From: Cordylochernes scorpioides
Taxonomy: Eukaryota; Arthropoda; Arachnida; Pseudoscorpiones; Chernetidae
Direction of reading: 5' to 3'
NCBI GenBank assembly: GCA_030710605.1
Contig: CP092870.1
Coordinates: 17,708,684 to 17,772,683 of the forward strand
DNA: 64,000 nucleotides
Shown here: positions 42,708 to 53,752 of the stretch, piece after piece
Layout of the letters: each line of letters begins with the position of its first letter
Numbering within the stretch: the first letter of the stretch is position 1
The notes under the pieces: generated by a model
What the model saw: only the letters and a program-made list of their open reading frames with translations
Told to the model about the DNA's origin: nothing
The model's database searches: none
Made by a program: the position numbers and the translations under genes

Positions 42708-42742
<35 letters not shown>

Positions 42743-42748
<6 letters not shown>

Positions 42749-43235
42749 ATATTTTGAGTTAGATAGATCACAACCTTCTTCTAATATTTATTATAACCCC
42801 ATATCTATATAAAATTATGTATCGACCTTGTAACAATGGAAGTGACAAATAAAACAAAAAGGTAAAGGTAGTCTAGACGGGGACAAAGGCCAGACGTGAT
42901 AAAACAACCCGGCGCCTGACAGGTGGCGTGATTTTACAGGAACCAATCGTCCAATACGGGCGTCCAATATAAAAGCCCCCCAAAATGGGACTAAAGTAGT
43001 TGTTTTCAGAGTGACGCCGTTATACGGTCGGTCGGGACTCTCACCCCCCTTCTATCCGCAGGTAGGCTAGGGCATCTGTGGCGCCCGTGGTTCGACTACC
43101 TTCGTCCGTGGTCTACCTCTACCTCTTGGAGTGACCATCTAGACCTGCCTCTGTCTCTTGCTGTCCCAGTGCGGGAATCCCATCACGCACCCACTACCAC
43201 GACTGCCCAATACATTCCACGTCGGATTTACTACA
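42743..43235 (+). repeat. LARD 5' LTR
   Basis: From tgtagtatattttgag to cggatttactaca. GC-rich second half. The gaacccgttaaagtcgacag string that follows is the primer-binding region. Confidence 0.88.
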
Positions 43236-43274
43236 GAACCCGTTAAAGTCGACAGGATAACTGAGGACAGAAGC

Positions 43275-43541
43275 ATGCAGAGGATGACGGAGGTCAGAGA
43301 CGAATACGTCGCGAATGCCCTCACCAACATGCAGCCCCACTGCGACGACCTAGTAGGCCGCCTAACAGACGCCATTCGGGGACTAGCCGTGCCTCGTGCG
43401 GAGGAAGCCCTCATCTCCTCTTTCGACGAATCCCACGCAACAAGCAGCCTTCTTCCATACAGCCATATCCAGAGATCAACTCCAGCCAGCATCAGCCATT
43501 TCAAGGTACTTTATACTTTGTTTGTGCCATTTTCCCCATAA
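43275..43541 (+). pseudogene. Truncated Gag start of the LARD
   Basis: An ATG at 43275 opens 88 codons with a charged N-terminus and a segment EEALISSFDESHAT that parallels ESAISPFDGTYSAT of the Gypsy-1 Gag. After that the frame runs into AT-rich non-coding sequence. It may survive because the start of gag overlaps a packaging signal, which is inference. Confidence 0.6.
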
Positions 43542-44279
43542 ATTTTATTCTTATATTTTCACTTTAAGCATTTTAAAATCAATTATAATCTTTTTTTATA
43601 ACATTTTTATTCAAATTTTAAAACTTTCACACTCTCATTTATCATTTTTACCTTATTTTAATCAAATTATAAATTTTAATTCATCATTTTCAATTTTATT
43701 ATTAAAAATATTCAATCACGCATTTTTGCCAATTTACTAATCTTACATGCCTTTCTTAAATTCACCTAAAATGGCATTATCCAAATATGCAACTTTCAAT
43801 TCTACATAAAAAATCATATTATATTTTAATTACTCGAATCATATTTTCTAAACTCATTTGTGTTAATTTTTTTAATACCTTATTTGTGGCCATAGTATTA
43901 ATAATTAAATTTATTACACTCTTTATTTTACTTGACCTATTACTATTTCAATTGATATTTCTGAATATTTAGAAGTTTTAAAATAGTCCTAGATTTGTAT
44001 TTTTATAAATACCAATTTTAAATTATCTCATCTCATAATGCGCCTCCCATTTTTCCCACAATAACAAATACAACTATAAATGTAATATGCGAAAGCTAAA
44101 TATCATACCAAAATTTCCATACCCCATTGCATTTCATTCCTGCCTGTGTTAAATTGTTAATTACGAAACTCTACCGAATTTTGTACCCATGCCATAACCT
44201 TTTCTCTTAGAAAATTTCGTAAATTCATTATTTATAATTTTTCTAAACCTAATCACCGCAAATAATCTCCAATCTAACG

Positions 44280-44355
44280 ATTTGTCTGAACATCTTAACG
44301 CAAAACTTACTGGGAAACTAAGGTTATTTCACCTAGAGAATCCCAGAAGCTCGAG
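44280..44355 (+). pseudogene. Integrase fragment inside the LARD
   Basis: About 25 codons (SEHLNAKLTGKLRLFHLENP) match the integrase catalytic-Glu region of Gypsy-1 at 34606-34670 (CERLNATLTGKLRLLHLENP). The Glu position is kept, but nothing else of pol is present. It shows descent from a Gypsy-1-like ancestor. Confidence 0.75.
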
Positions 44356-44559
44356 ACGACGAGGAAAGAAAAACAATTCGGCACAGCGGTGTCATCTCCT
44401 GTTTGTTTTTATTGCCGGCGCGCGGTGCGTCATCCATAGCCCCCACAATGGCGGCCATATTGACTCCAGTTTCAGTACACCTGTACTTGAAACACGTGCT
44501 ATTGGCATACCGGAATACTAGACTTCCGTGTCCACCAAATAACCTGCCAGATTAAAACG

Positions 44560-47500
44560 GATAGGAAAATTATATAAAATCCCTTTTATAGCAAATCTTA
44601 TTTTTATAATGTTATAGGATAGTTTATCGTTTTGTCAACCCGTTTTAAAAATTAGGTCCCCATCATCTCTAAAATCGATCCTGTACATGAGACCAAAGGA
44701 GACGCCATCTTGGCCTCCTGAAAGGACAATTAACATCCCAAAATTGAAAATTCCCCCTATCAATACTAGAACAAAACATATTCGCCAATGCCATCCATCA
44801 AGCTATCACCTTTTTTATATTTGTATGCTATATGTCTTTATTTTATTTTTCTATACCTCAACCACTCAGCCATTATAACCATCTAAGCCAACATTATTAT
44901 ATAGTTATTATTGTCATTGCTCCTTATATCTTAGAATATTCAACCATCAGCAATCTTTTGAATCATTACTATTCGACATTTTTTCAGCTGTCAGCATATA
45001 TAGATTCTAAAACTTCACAAATTCAAGCTTTTTAAACATCATTTGAGTTTTTTTATATAACATTTATATATTTTTAAAAATACCTTAAGATCGTCTTATT
45101 TCTGATATCATTGTTTTTTATTAGATTATTATTATTTTCTCATATTGACGCCTCTCTCTCTCAATCCTATCTTCCCATCCTATACCACTTACTCACACCT
45201 CTTTAACACACCTCCTCTCAACCTCATAGTCTCCCATAGGGTTCCTGTTGCCACCCATTTTATTTTTTTTTTAATTAATTCATCTATTGGACCATCCTTC
45301 CTCGGTATACAATTCCCGATAACGAGTTCAGGAAATCCAAAGATTCTTTCTTTTTTTTTTTAATCCATCACCCAACAACATCATTCATTACATTCAACTA
45401 TGTCGGGTTGTTCAATCATCATTGGCAACAGTACCCTTTACCTTCCTTACCTTCCATATTTCCCGCAGTCAAGAGTCTCCTGCTCGCCAAACAAACTTTT
45501 ATTTTTTTTTTATATTGATTCAACCAGCTGGCTCTACCTTCCTCGCTGTACATTTCCCAACAGTGAGCTCAGGTGACCAGTTCGAGTTTTTCTTTTTTTT
45601 TTTCTCAACGCTCGGATCATCATCACAACCATCATTTTACCATTTTATTACTATTTTTTATCAAACTTTTAATCCGAGCCCAATCATCATTGGCAACAGA
45701 CAACTCTTGACTCCACCTTTCCCATTTCTCCTCTTTCAACTTACATACCTCCCCTGTCTGATCTAATGTTGATTATGAAAAGTCTTGGCAGTTCGGTCAA
45801 TGAAAACAATACCTCACTTACACAGGCACGTATTGCATTGCCGAACGCCATTACAAAATTCAACTCAGACTTCCCCTCTTTTTACCACTGCGTCACTCTA
45901 AACCTTCAGATATCCATTATAAGTTTATTTGTAACATTTTACTACTTTTGATAAGTTCGTTTTCCTTTTTCTCTCTCTCACCATGTGAGACGTCTCTGAA
46001 ATTATAACTAAGAAGAAAAATAAAAAACAAATCATAATGACATTTCAATTTATTTACAACTTTTGACTTTTCCAAACATCGTCTAATTTGCGTTTATAAG
46101 CATCGCATCACGTGGGGAACACACTAACCTAAATACTTACTATATTTTAAAATCTTATTCATTTATATTTTTACGATCCTTGATGTGTGCCATTTTATAT
46201 TTTAGAATCAATCCATATATTTTAGGATATTTCTTTTACATTAAGATATTTCTTTTCCTTCCATCCCTAAACAGTTAAAACCATTAGCCAACCTATATAA
46301 ACATCACCTGAAACCTTATATTCTTTGACATCATTTGTTTTAATTTTCCATGGCCTACGTCTAAGCTAATTTAACTTAAAAATTTTGTTTAAACAGTGAC
46401 GCCTTATACCAACTGTCCCTTCTTATATCTTGATCCTTCCAACTCTGCCTTCCATACTTCTCTCGTCTCTTGATCATTTTCCATTGGCCTTCTATGCCTT
46501 CATTCTAACCACCCCTCGTCCATCGCAAAGTTCCTGTTTGCCGATTTTTCTTATTGATTTGTCCCAGTGGACTACTCCTTTCTCGCCATCCCATCCTGAT
46601 GGTGTGTTCAGGAAAATACATGGCTTATTATTTTTTTATTTACACCCGGGTCACCGTCCCAGCATTTTTCATTTCAGTCTTTTTTCCTCAAACCAGGGTT
46701 CAATCAATCAATGGCAACAGTCGAGCCCTGTTTTCACAATCTACCTCCATCCTCCAACCTCTTCAACGGTTCCTGAGACTCCTGCTCGTCAACCTTTTTT
46801 AATTTTTATTTTTTAATGATTCATCGACCTGGTACACTCTTCCTCCCCATGTTAACCCCACACGGAGAGCTTGGGTGACCAGCAAGATTTTTTTTTCTCT
46901 AACGCCCGACCCAGGCCATCATCAGCACGATGCGCCCACTCATTTTTCGTTTACTTTTATTTTTTATCTGGTCGAGCTCACTCACCGACAGCAGCGCAGC
47001 TTTTGAGCCACCATCTCTTTTTAACCTCTCTCAGAAAAAAATTCTTTCCCATATTCTCCCATTGCCTACCTCTCCTTCGATCTTCACGCCTTTTGCCCAT
47101 CTGATCTAATGCTACTTACAGAGCATCTTGAGATTGCTGACCCCTGAAAACAATACTTCGCTTCTAAGCTCGTATTGCAGGGCAGGATTCCTGAGATGTC
47201 CTTTGCAGAAACCAATTCAGACCTTCTTCCTTTATTCCTCACTGCGTCACTACCTATCGCAAACGATTTTCTTAAGTCAATTTTCTTTTATATTTTATTT
47301 TACTTTTATTATCTCTACTTCTCCTCCTTCCTGTATTACATCCCTGAAACCATGTTGTAAATATTCAAGACACCTTAAGTAACACACTATTGTGTGTGTT
47401 TACTTTAAATTTATCCTTCCTATGTACTCCTCTTATATATTTTTTGTAGTTTTATAATATTATATCAGTGTGTCACCACTACTCCCCTTTATCTTTATTT

Positions 47501-49030
47501 TTATTCTAGTAACTAATTTGTGCCCCAAATTATTTCCCATTTAATAGATTTGCTAACTTTTCTCTCATTTATTTGTAAATAGACTTACAGTTTTATTAGT
47601 TTTGTGGTGTTGGACTTTGTTTTTTAACTTACAGATGTAGATAAAACATCGATAATATCATTTTGTTTATTAATCATCAACATTAATGCCTTCAACTACC
47701 AATCAACCCTTTGTATATTATTACCTTTAATATTTGTATTTTATTTTATTTTTTTTTCATCATGTTTAGACTTAGAATTTTACAACTTAAACTATTTTAG
47801 GCACCATTTTAAAAAACCTACACCTAACAATATTTATAAAATTTCTTAAACAGATAAAACATTTATCATTTTATTTTTCTTAATAGATTTTCAAAATGTT
47901 ATTTTTGACGCTTCCCTTACAACATCTAACTCTATCCCATGAACCTTTCCTCCCAACTTTTTACATCCATCAAGAGATTATTGTTCGTCAGCCATTTTCT
48001 TTTTTTTTTATTGATTAAACTAACTAGAAGACCCTTCCTCGCTATATAATTCCCAATAGTGAGCTCAGGAGACCCAGTTAGAATTTTTTTTTTCTCTCAT
48101 CGTCCGACTCATCATTTTTTTATTTTTCAACTTTTTCTTTTCACCACACAAGTCGGACACAATCAAAATTGACAGCCATAAATCTCTTACATCCATCTCT
48201 CCTTTTCCACATCCTTCAAACCTCCAACTACCTTCCAAGGGATTCCAGTTCGCCGAACATTTTTGTTTTTTTTTTCATTGATTAATCCGACTGGAACAAT
48301 CCTTCCTCGCTATACCACTCCCAATAGTGAGTTCAGGATATCCAGCGCGATCTTTTTATTTTTTTTTCTCATCGCCCGACTCATCATATCAATTCACCAT
48401 TTTTTCAACTTTTCACTTTTATTTTCATAATTCAACCGGGCACAATCATAATGGACAACAGGGTTCCCTCTTACCTTTACCTCTCCCTTTTACATCCATC
48501 AAACTTCCCACCTCTTATCACTGTCTGAGCTAATGATCCAGACGGAATATCTTGGGCCTTCGGTTAATGAAAACAATGCCTCACTTAAACAAGTTCGCAT
48601 TGCATTGCAGAATGTTTGGGATACTACTTTGCAGAAACATGCTCAGATACCCCCTTTCCCCCTTTTCAACCTTAGCGTCACATTATACGATCAGTCAATA
48701 AACTAACTTCATTTTTTCCTCTCATCTTTTATGCAATAAGATATTATTTTCCTTGTACGATTCATTTTACCATATTTACTATTTTGTATTATATACTTTC
48801 TCTTAATCTTCTATCATTCATTTTGTGCGTTTTTATTTTTATAACCTTGATTTTTTTTCATTGATACACCACCATTACAACATCTTTCTCTTTTTAACTT
48901 GTAGATTAATAATAATTTTAACTAATTTGTATACAAATTATTTCTTTTATTTTTTTATAATAGGTTTGTTAGGTCATCATTCATTACATGTCATTCCCCC
49001 AACCAAACCTTCATCACCGGGGACACATTC
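44560..49030 (+). repeat. LARD internal T/C-rich repeats
   Basis: Non-coding sequence with imperfect recurring blocks. One block ends in tccttcctcgctata or similar, then caattcccaatagtgagctc agga and a T-run followed by ctcatcgcccgactcatca (about 45290-45420, 45530-45620, 46560-46660, 46820-46930, 48030-48130, 48290-48390). Another reads gaaaacaatacctcactta, then gtattgcattgc (45800, 47150, 48568). Frames in this stretch are T/C-rich artefacts. Confidence 0.7.
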
Positions 49031-49532
49031 TGTAGGATATTTTGAGTTAGATAGATCACAACCTTCTTCTAATATTTATTATAACCCCATATCTATATAA
49101 AAGTATGTATCGACCTTGTAACAATGGAAGTGACAAATAAAACAAAGAGGTAAATGTAGTCTAGACGGGGACAAAGGCCAGACGTGATAAACAACCCGGC
49201 GCCTGACAGGTGGCGTGATTTTACAGGAACCAATCAGGACTCACCGCCATATGCGGGAGTCCAATATAAAAGCCCCCCAAAATGGGACTAAAGTAGTTGT
49301 TTTCAGAGTGACGCCGTTATACGGTCGGTCGGGACTCTCACCCCCCTTCTATCCGCAGGTAGGCTAGGGCATCTGTGGCGCCCGTGGTTCGACTACCTTC
49401 GTCCGTGGTCTACCTCTACCTCTTGGAGTTACCATCTAGACCTGCCTCTGTCTCTTGCTGTCCCAGTGCGGGAATCCCATCACGCACCGACTACCACGAC
49501 TGCCCAATACATTCCACGTCGGGATTATTACA
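49031..49532 (+). repeat. LARD 3' LTR
   Basis: Starts tgtaggatattttgag and ends gggattattaca. Differs from the 5' LTR by several substitutions and by a small replaced segment (caggactcaccgccatatgc against the shorter 5' version). Confidence 0.88.
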
Positions 49533-49538
49533 TATATA

Positions 49539-49587
49539 TTAAGAAAAAGGCATCTAGTTGCAGGATAAGTTGATGCCTTTTTCTTAA
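49539..49587. repeat. Hairpin with 16-bp arms
   Basis: ttaagaaaaaggcatc and gatgcctttttcttaa are perfect reverse complements around a 17-nt loop, directly to the right of the LARD. Function unknown. Confidence 0.75.
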
Positions 49588-49589
49588 TT

Positions 49590-49864
49590 TATGCACCTTA
49601 TCCCAGTACAATATTACATTTGTACTATTTTTTCACATATATATATATATATATATATATAAGTCCACATATGTTTGACCATTTATTTATTCTCTCCCTA
49701 TACTTTTCCTCAATATTTGACTAATCTGGCTGAAACTTTAAGATTTTTGTCCATAAAATAAATATATTTATCAAATTTTTATCCCCATTGAATATAACAA
49801 AATATTTTAGAAAACTTAATGCTGTTGACGTTATGTCACATAATGTCACATTATGTCACAAAAT
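49590..49864. other. No gene; possible Helitron 5' scrap
   Basis: After a (ta)n run, 49661-49760 has phrases (tttgactaatctggctgaaa, then gatttttgtcc) that resemble the start of the Helitron at 62700 (gtaactaagctgactgaaat). Only a weak match. Confidence 0.3.
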
Positions 49865-51017
49865 ATGTTCTATTTGAAAGCCCTTTTGTTTATTTACAGA
49901 ACGGCACCTGATTTTCCACGATAGCAGACACTTTCTGATCATGGTCATACTCAAAAGATCCCATTCTTCCTTTACCACTTTCCAGAGCTAATCTTACCTA
50001 TTTCGACATAATTAAAATATGCAAACAAGATGATATCAACATTTCTAAAAGAGATATTTATAATATCATTCACGACAAAAATATCAAGTTTTTATTCAAA
50101 GCACCTACGGAGAAATGGGCAAAAGATTATCACCCTATATCTCTGAGAACTCCTGAAACTGTCAAAAAAGTGAAAAAATATAATACAAAAGAAAATCCTA
50201 TGCCACAAAGAGATATAGCCAAATTAATAGGAACATCAGTGTCAACAATAAATAAAATAATAAATAAAGATTTAGGACTGAAAGCTACAAAAAACATGCA
50301 GTTCACAAATTGTTTCAGAGCCATATTCGTCAGCGACACACTATCAGCAGATATTTTTATGAAAATTTCTTGGCTGCTGATAGATGGAAATTTATTGTTA
50401 CATATGACGAAGCATGGGTATATTTAACCGATTGCGACAGAAAAAGAGCTATATACTATCAAAAAAGGGTGGAAAAAATCTAGGCCAAATTGGTTGAAGG
50501 AATGTGCCGAAAGTTACCCCAAAGGATTTATGGTGGCATGCGGTATATCATATGAAGGAAAATTAAAAATAAGAATAAAAAAAGTCGAAATAAGGGCCAA
50601 AATAAACTCGGAGTACTATCAAAACAACATTTTAGAACCTATATTTTCGAATGATATTCCCTCTATCTATGGAAAACAGAGCAACAAAGTCTGGTTTCAC
50701 CTTGATAACGCCACAAGTCATACCTCATCTTCAACCCAAGCTTATTTAGAAGATCTAAGGCAAAGAACAGGAATCAACACTATTCCAAAGAACAGAACCC
50801 CTGTAAATTCTCCTGATTTAGCCCCGATGGATTTTTGCATTTTGGATGCCTTAAAAGACCACTTGGAAAGAGACACCCTAGGACAATTGAAGGTCTCTGG
50901 AAAGTGGTAAAGGAAGAATGGGATCTTTTGAGTATGGCCATGATCAGAAAGTTTCTGCTATCGTGGAAAATCAGGTGCCGTTCTGTAAATAAACAAAAAG
51001 GCTTTCAAATAGAACAT
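49865..51017 (+). mobile_element. Tc1/mariner-type element with long terminal inverted repeats
   Basis: 49865-49987 and 50895-51017 are reverse complements over about 123 bp with few mismatches. The right arm is also the C-terminal coding part of the transposase, so the left arm looks like an inverted duplicate of coding sequence. The element encodes one broken transposase. A target duplication was not established. Confidence 0.75.
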
Positions 51018-51050
51018 TTGAAAATTTTCAAATATGGTGTTAATTTTTAA
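50000..51050 (+). pseudogene. Tc1/mariner superfamily transposase, frameshifted
   Basis: Pieces in changing frames give the usual order. An N-terminal helix-turn-helix (PMPQRDIAKLIGTSVSTINK, 50201-50260) comes first. The first catalytic Asp follows in FIVTYDEAWVYL (about 50390-50425). The second Asp is in VWFHLDNATSHT (about 50689-50724), and PVNSPDLAPMDF gives the third (about 50800-50835). The C-terminal part (50890-51050) reads GLWKVVKEEWDLL. At least three shifts or stops separate these parts. It would be a cut-and-paste DDE/D enzyme if intact. Confidence 0.8.
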
Positions 51051-51059
51051 TATTTTAAA

Positions 51060-52235
51060 ATAAAACTTGTTTCCTATAGGTGTGAAAACCCTGTAATACT
51101 AGAATATTAGCCTGCTCAACAAACAGATATATAACGACAGCCATTTCTAAGCCTTATTGAAGTTTTATCTTAATAAAGCTAATAAATAAAGTAATGTGAA
51201 ACTCTATATTTAACTAATGGATTTCTGATTCACCAAAATGTAAATCAATGGGAAAACTGACTATGAAGATATAATGTTTCACATAATTCTTTTATAAATT
51301 CTCTCAATGTAAATACTGACATATGATACTCAATGCCCTCATTTTTATTTTCCATTTAAAATTTATTCATATAAATTTGAATATTTTGTTGAAATTGACA
51401 ATTCCGGATATTTCTGCGATGCAATACTCATGTGATTTGCATAGAGCTTTAGTATTGTCTATGTTAATTGACATCTCTGACTATATAGCGCAACTTTGTT
51501 GGTTTGTTAGCAGGCTAGCTGTTAAGTGAATAGGGCAGGCCGACGTGAGCTGCTGATGTACATATAATATTATCTCTGGTCCTTCTTTTATTGTTTTATA
51601 CCTTTAATTAAAAAAAAAAGAATCTTTCTCTTCTTCTACGAATCTATAAATATTTTTCCTAACATATTTCAGCATATTTTTCAATCTATTCGCTCGCCAT
51701 AAAATTATTATTTTTTAAATATTGTCGCAAAGTATGTATTATTTTATTAACATAGTATCATTTTTTATGTTTATATTTTGCTACTCTGTAAACTTCCCTC
51801 TTTGCTTATCTTATGTTTATCATTCCTAGTTTGTTCTTGCCTGAAATAAATTGCTGTGTAATCCTAAAGTTTGTGTTCCTTAATTTTCCACGTGACAATA
51901 TGTCACATTAGAATAATAGGACCATGACCCATTTGAATAAAATATGTATAAATAGCCGAATAAACAAGGCAAGGTCAAAGTGTTATCTAACTGAATTTTT
52001 ACCAAAATGCATATGTATGAAATATAATGTTGTTTTAAGGTAAATAATATTGGTACAATTATTTATTTTGTCCCTGCTTCGCCCTGTTTCTTACCGAATG
52101 GCTGTTTTCTCAACGAATGCTTTAAAAATATATATTATCACTCAATAAAGTGAAATAATACGAAATGAAAAAAATTAAACACCAAATGATAATGTTGGTA
52201 TAATAAATATATGTTAATTGGAGAGAACCCTAATG
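51060..52235. other. No gene recognised
   Basis: AT-rich. Around 51872-51910 a ccttaattttccacgtgaca string is partly complementary to 21297-21350, hinting at a shared DNA transposon end. The frame at 51323-51529 is not credited. Confidence 0.45.
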
Positions 52236-52240
52236 ACTAC

Positions 52241-52417
52241 TGTAGTATTCTGTGTTTTAAAATATATTATAGATCATCATCATAAACAATAATAATATAC
52301 GATGTATAATGTAAACAACGCGTTAATGTAAAAATATAAATATAAAGTGTAATAAATAATTTGTAATATAATTTCATCTGGTGAGTAATGTTTAATTAAA
52401 ACAATAACTATACAACA
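52241..52417 (+). repeat. Gypsy-2 5' LTR
   Basis: 177 bp, TG...CA. Followed after two bases by attggcgacgagaa, a TGG-type primer-binding site. Confidence 0.93.
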
Positions 52418-52471
52418 TAAATTGGCGACGAGAATTTGAAAATATAACTGTAGCCCTAAAAAAAAACAAGT

Positions 52472-53752
52472 ATGGCAGCCAACCTGACGCCACCGTTACC
52501 CTTGAATATAAATGCTAGCAATTTATTTGCGGAATATAAGCAATGGATGGAATCCTATGCCATTTTTGAAATAGCATCTGGAATTTCAAAAAAATCGGAT
52601 GAAATTAAGAGAGCAACTCTATTGCATTGTTTAGGGCCAAATGTACAGCGTATATTTTTCAACTTGCCAGATGAAAAGGAAAATTATGAACAAACTAAAA
52701 TGGCTTTAGATAAATATTTCACACCTCATAAAAATGTGGTCACTGAGAGATTTAAATTTAGACAAAGAGTCCAGAAAGATGATGAATCGATCGACAACTA
52801 CCTAATTTCTTTAAGAGAGCTTTCTAAATCTTGTGAATTTGGGAATTTAGAAGCTGATATGATAAGAGACCAAATAATTGAAAAATGTAACAACAAAAAA
52901 CTTAAAGAAAAATTGTTGCAACAAGAAAATTTGACACTGTCAAAAACCATTGATATTGCTAGAATGTTAGAAATTTCTAGAAAAGAAATTAGACTACTTG
53001 AACCTCAAAATGATCAAACACTAAATAGAGTTCAAAATAAACCTAAAAAGCACTATAATGCTAATAATTTCAACAAAGGTAGATTCACTAATCAAGGTAC
53101 CCCATCATTTTCAGGTGCCTCAAAGCCTAAATGTTATCGCTGTGGATTAGATACACATTCAGCACAAGAATGTAGTGCTAAAAAAATGACTTGTTCATAT
53201 TGCAATAAATTAGGACATCTTTTCAGAGCTTGCAGGAACCGCCCAAATCAAAATAATAATAGAAACCACAAAAGTTTCAATCAAACTAAAGTTAAGACCA
53301 TACAAGAAGAAAATAAGACTGAAGTAGGTGAAAGTTCAGATGAATATACCTACTATACAGGTGCTGAAAATAAAGAAAAAGTGCAAATAGATGGTAGTGA
53401 AATAAATATGATAATTGATACAGGGAGTGATAGAACTTTCATAAGCTATAATAAGATGCTTGAATTATATGACCATAAATTTATGCCAAAATTACATGAC
53501 ACCACCCGAACCTTTTTTGCCTATGGTCAAGATAGACCTCTTCCATGTTATGGTTATTTCAATGCTGTGATTTCTTGGAAAGAAAATTCAATTTCAGAAG
53601 AAATTTATGTGATTGATAAAAAAGTTGAATCTTTGTTGGGAGGCAAGGCTAGTTTTGAACTAGGTATAATTAAAAGGGTAAATCATGTAAATGAATCAAT
53701 GTCTACTAATATAGAAACTCTTGTTCAAGAACATGAACATCTTTTCCATTGA
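52472..53752 (+). CDS. gag: Gypsy-2 Gag-protease
   Basis: 426 codons from the ATG at 52472, 55 nt after the LTR. The first 180 residues form the capsid-like region. Two canonical CX2CX4HX4C zinc knuckles lie near residues 220-255 (CYRCGLDTHSAQEC and CSYCNKLGHLFRAC). The aspartic protease motif MIIDTGSDRTF is near residue 312. The frame ends at a TGA (53750-53752). The same frame resumes immediately downstream with RT, so the stop may be either a nonsense mutation or a genuine stop between Gag-Pro and Pol. Similar short-LTR gypsy elements usually encode one polyprotein, which favours mutation. Confidence 0.88.
   Translation: MAANLTPPLPLNINASNLFAEYKQWMESYAIFEIASGISKKSDEIKRATLLHCLGPNVQRIFFNLPDEKENYEQTKMALDKYFTPHKNVVTERFKFRQRVQKDDESIDNYLISLRELSKSCEFGNLEADMIRDQIIEKCNNKKLKEKLLQQENLTLSKTIDIARMLEISRKEIRLLEPQNDQTLNRVQNKPKKHYNANNFNKGRFTNQGTPSFSGASKPKCYRCGLDTHSAQECSAKKMTCSYCNKLGHLFRACRNRPNQNNNRNHKSFNQTKVKTIQEENKTEVGESSDEYTYYTGAENKEKVQIDGSEINMIIDTGSDRTFISYNKMLELYDHKFMPKLHDTTRTFFAYGQDRPLPCYGYFNAVISWKENSISEEIYVIDKKVESLLGGKASFELGIIKRVNHVNESMSTNIETLVQEHEHLFH

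Larger units (their letters stand above)
41613..42711. mobile_element. Hammerhead (retrozyme-like) array, head-to-head
   Basis: A minus-orientation stretch of about 1.2 monomers (41613-42032) is followed by about two monomers in plus orientation (42033-42711). The tandem period is 350 bp and the copies are essentially identical. Both arms point outwards and both outer ends merge into (TA)n runs. Each complete monomer holds one hammerhead ribozyme, a ccaaaaaatattttttgg hairpin, and ccagatggcgctctgcc. The 78-95 codon frames found in each monomer overlap the ribozyme and are not credited. Size, tandem layout and type I ribozyme with tiny stem III match metazoan retrozymes or Penelope terminal repeats. 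Confidence 0.88.
42743..49532 (+). mobile_element. Large non-autonomous LTR element (LARD-like)
   Basis: LTRs of about 493 and 502 bp, both starting TGTAG, flank 5.8 kb that is almost free of coding. tata flanks both sides, inside (TA)n next to the hammerhead array. The interior keeps a gag start, a 25-codon integrase scrap and long T/C-rich repeats. The primer-binding string resembles that of Gypsy-1, so it is probably mobilised by proteins of a related gypsy element. Confidence 0.88.

Noticed and set aside
45145-48533. Many plus frames of 60-128 codons in the LARD interior
   Set aside because: Phe/Ser/Leu/Pro-rich translations of T/C-rich repeats, with no domain, changing frames between repeat copies.
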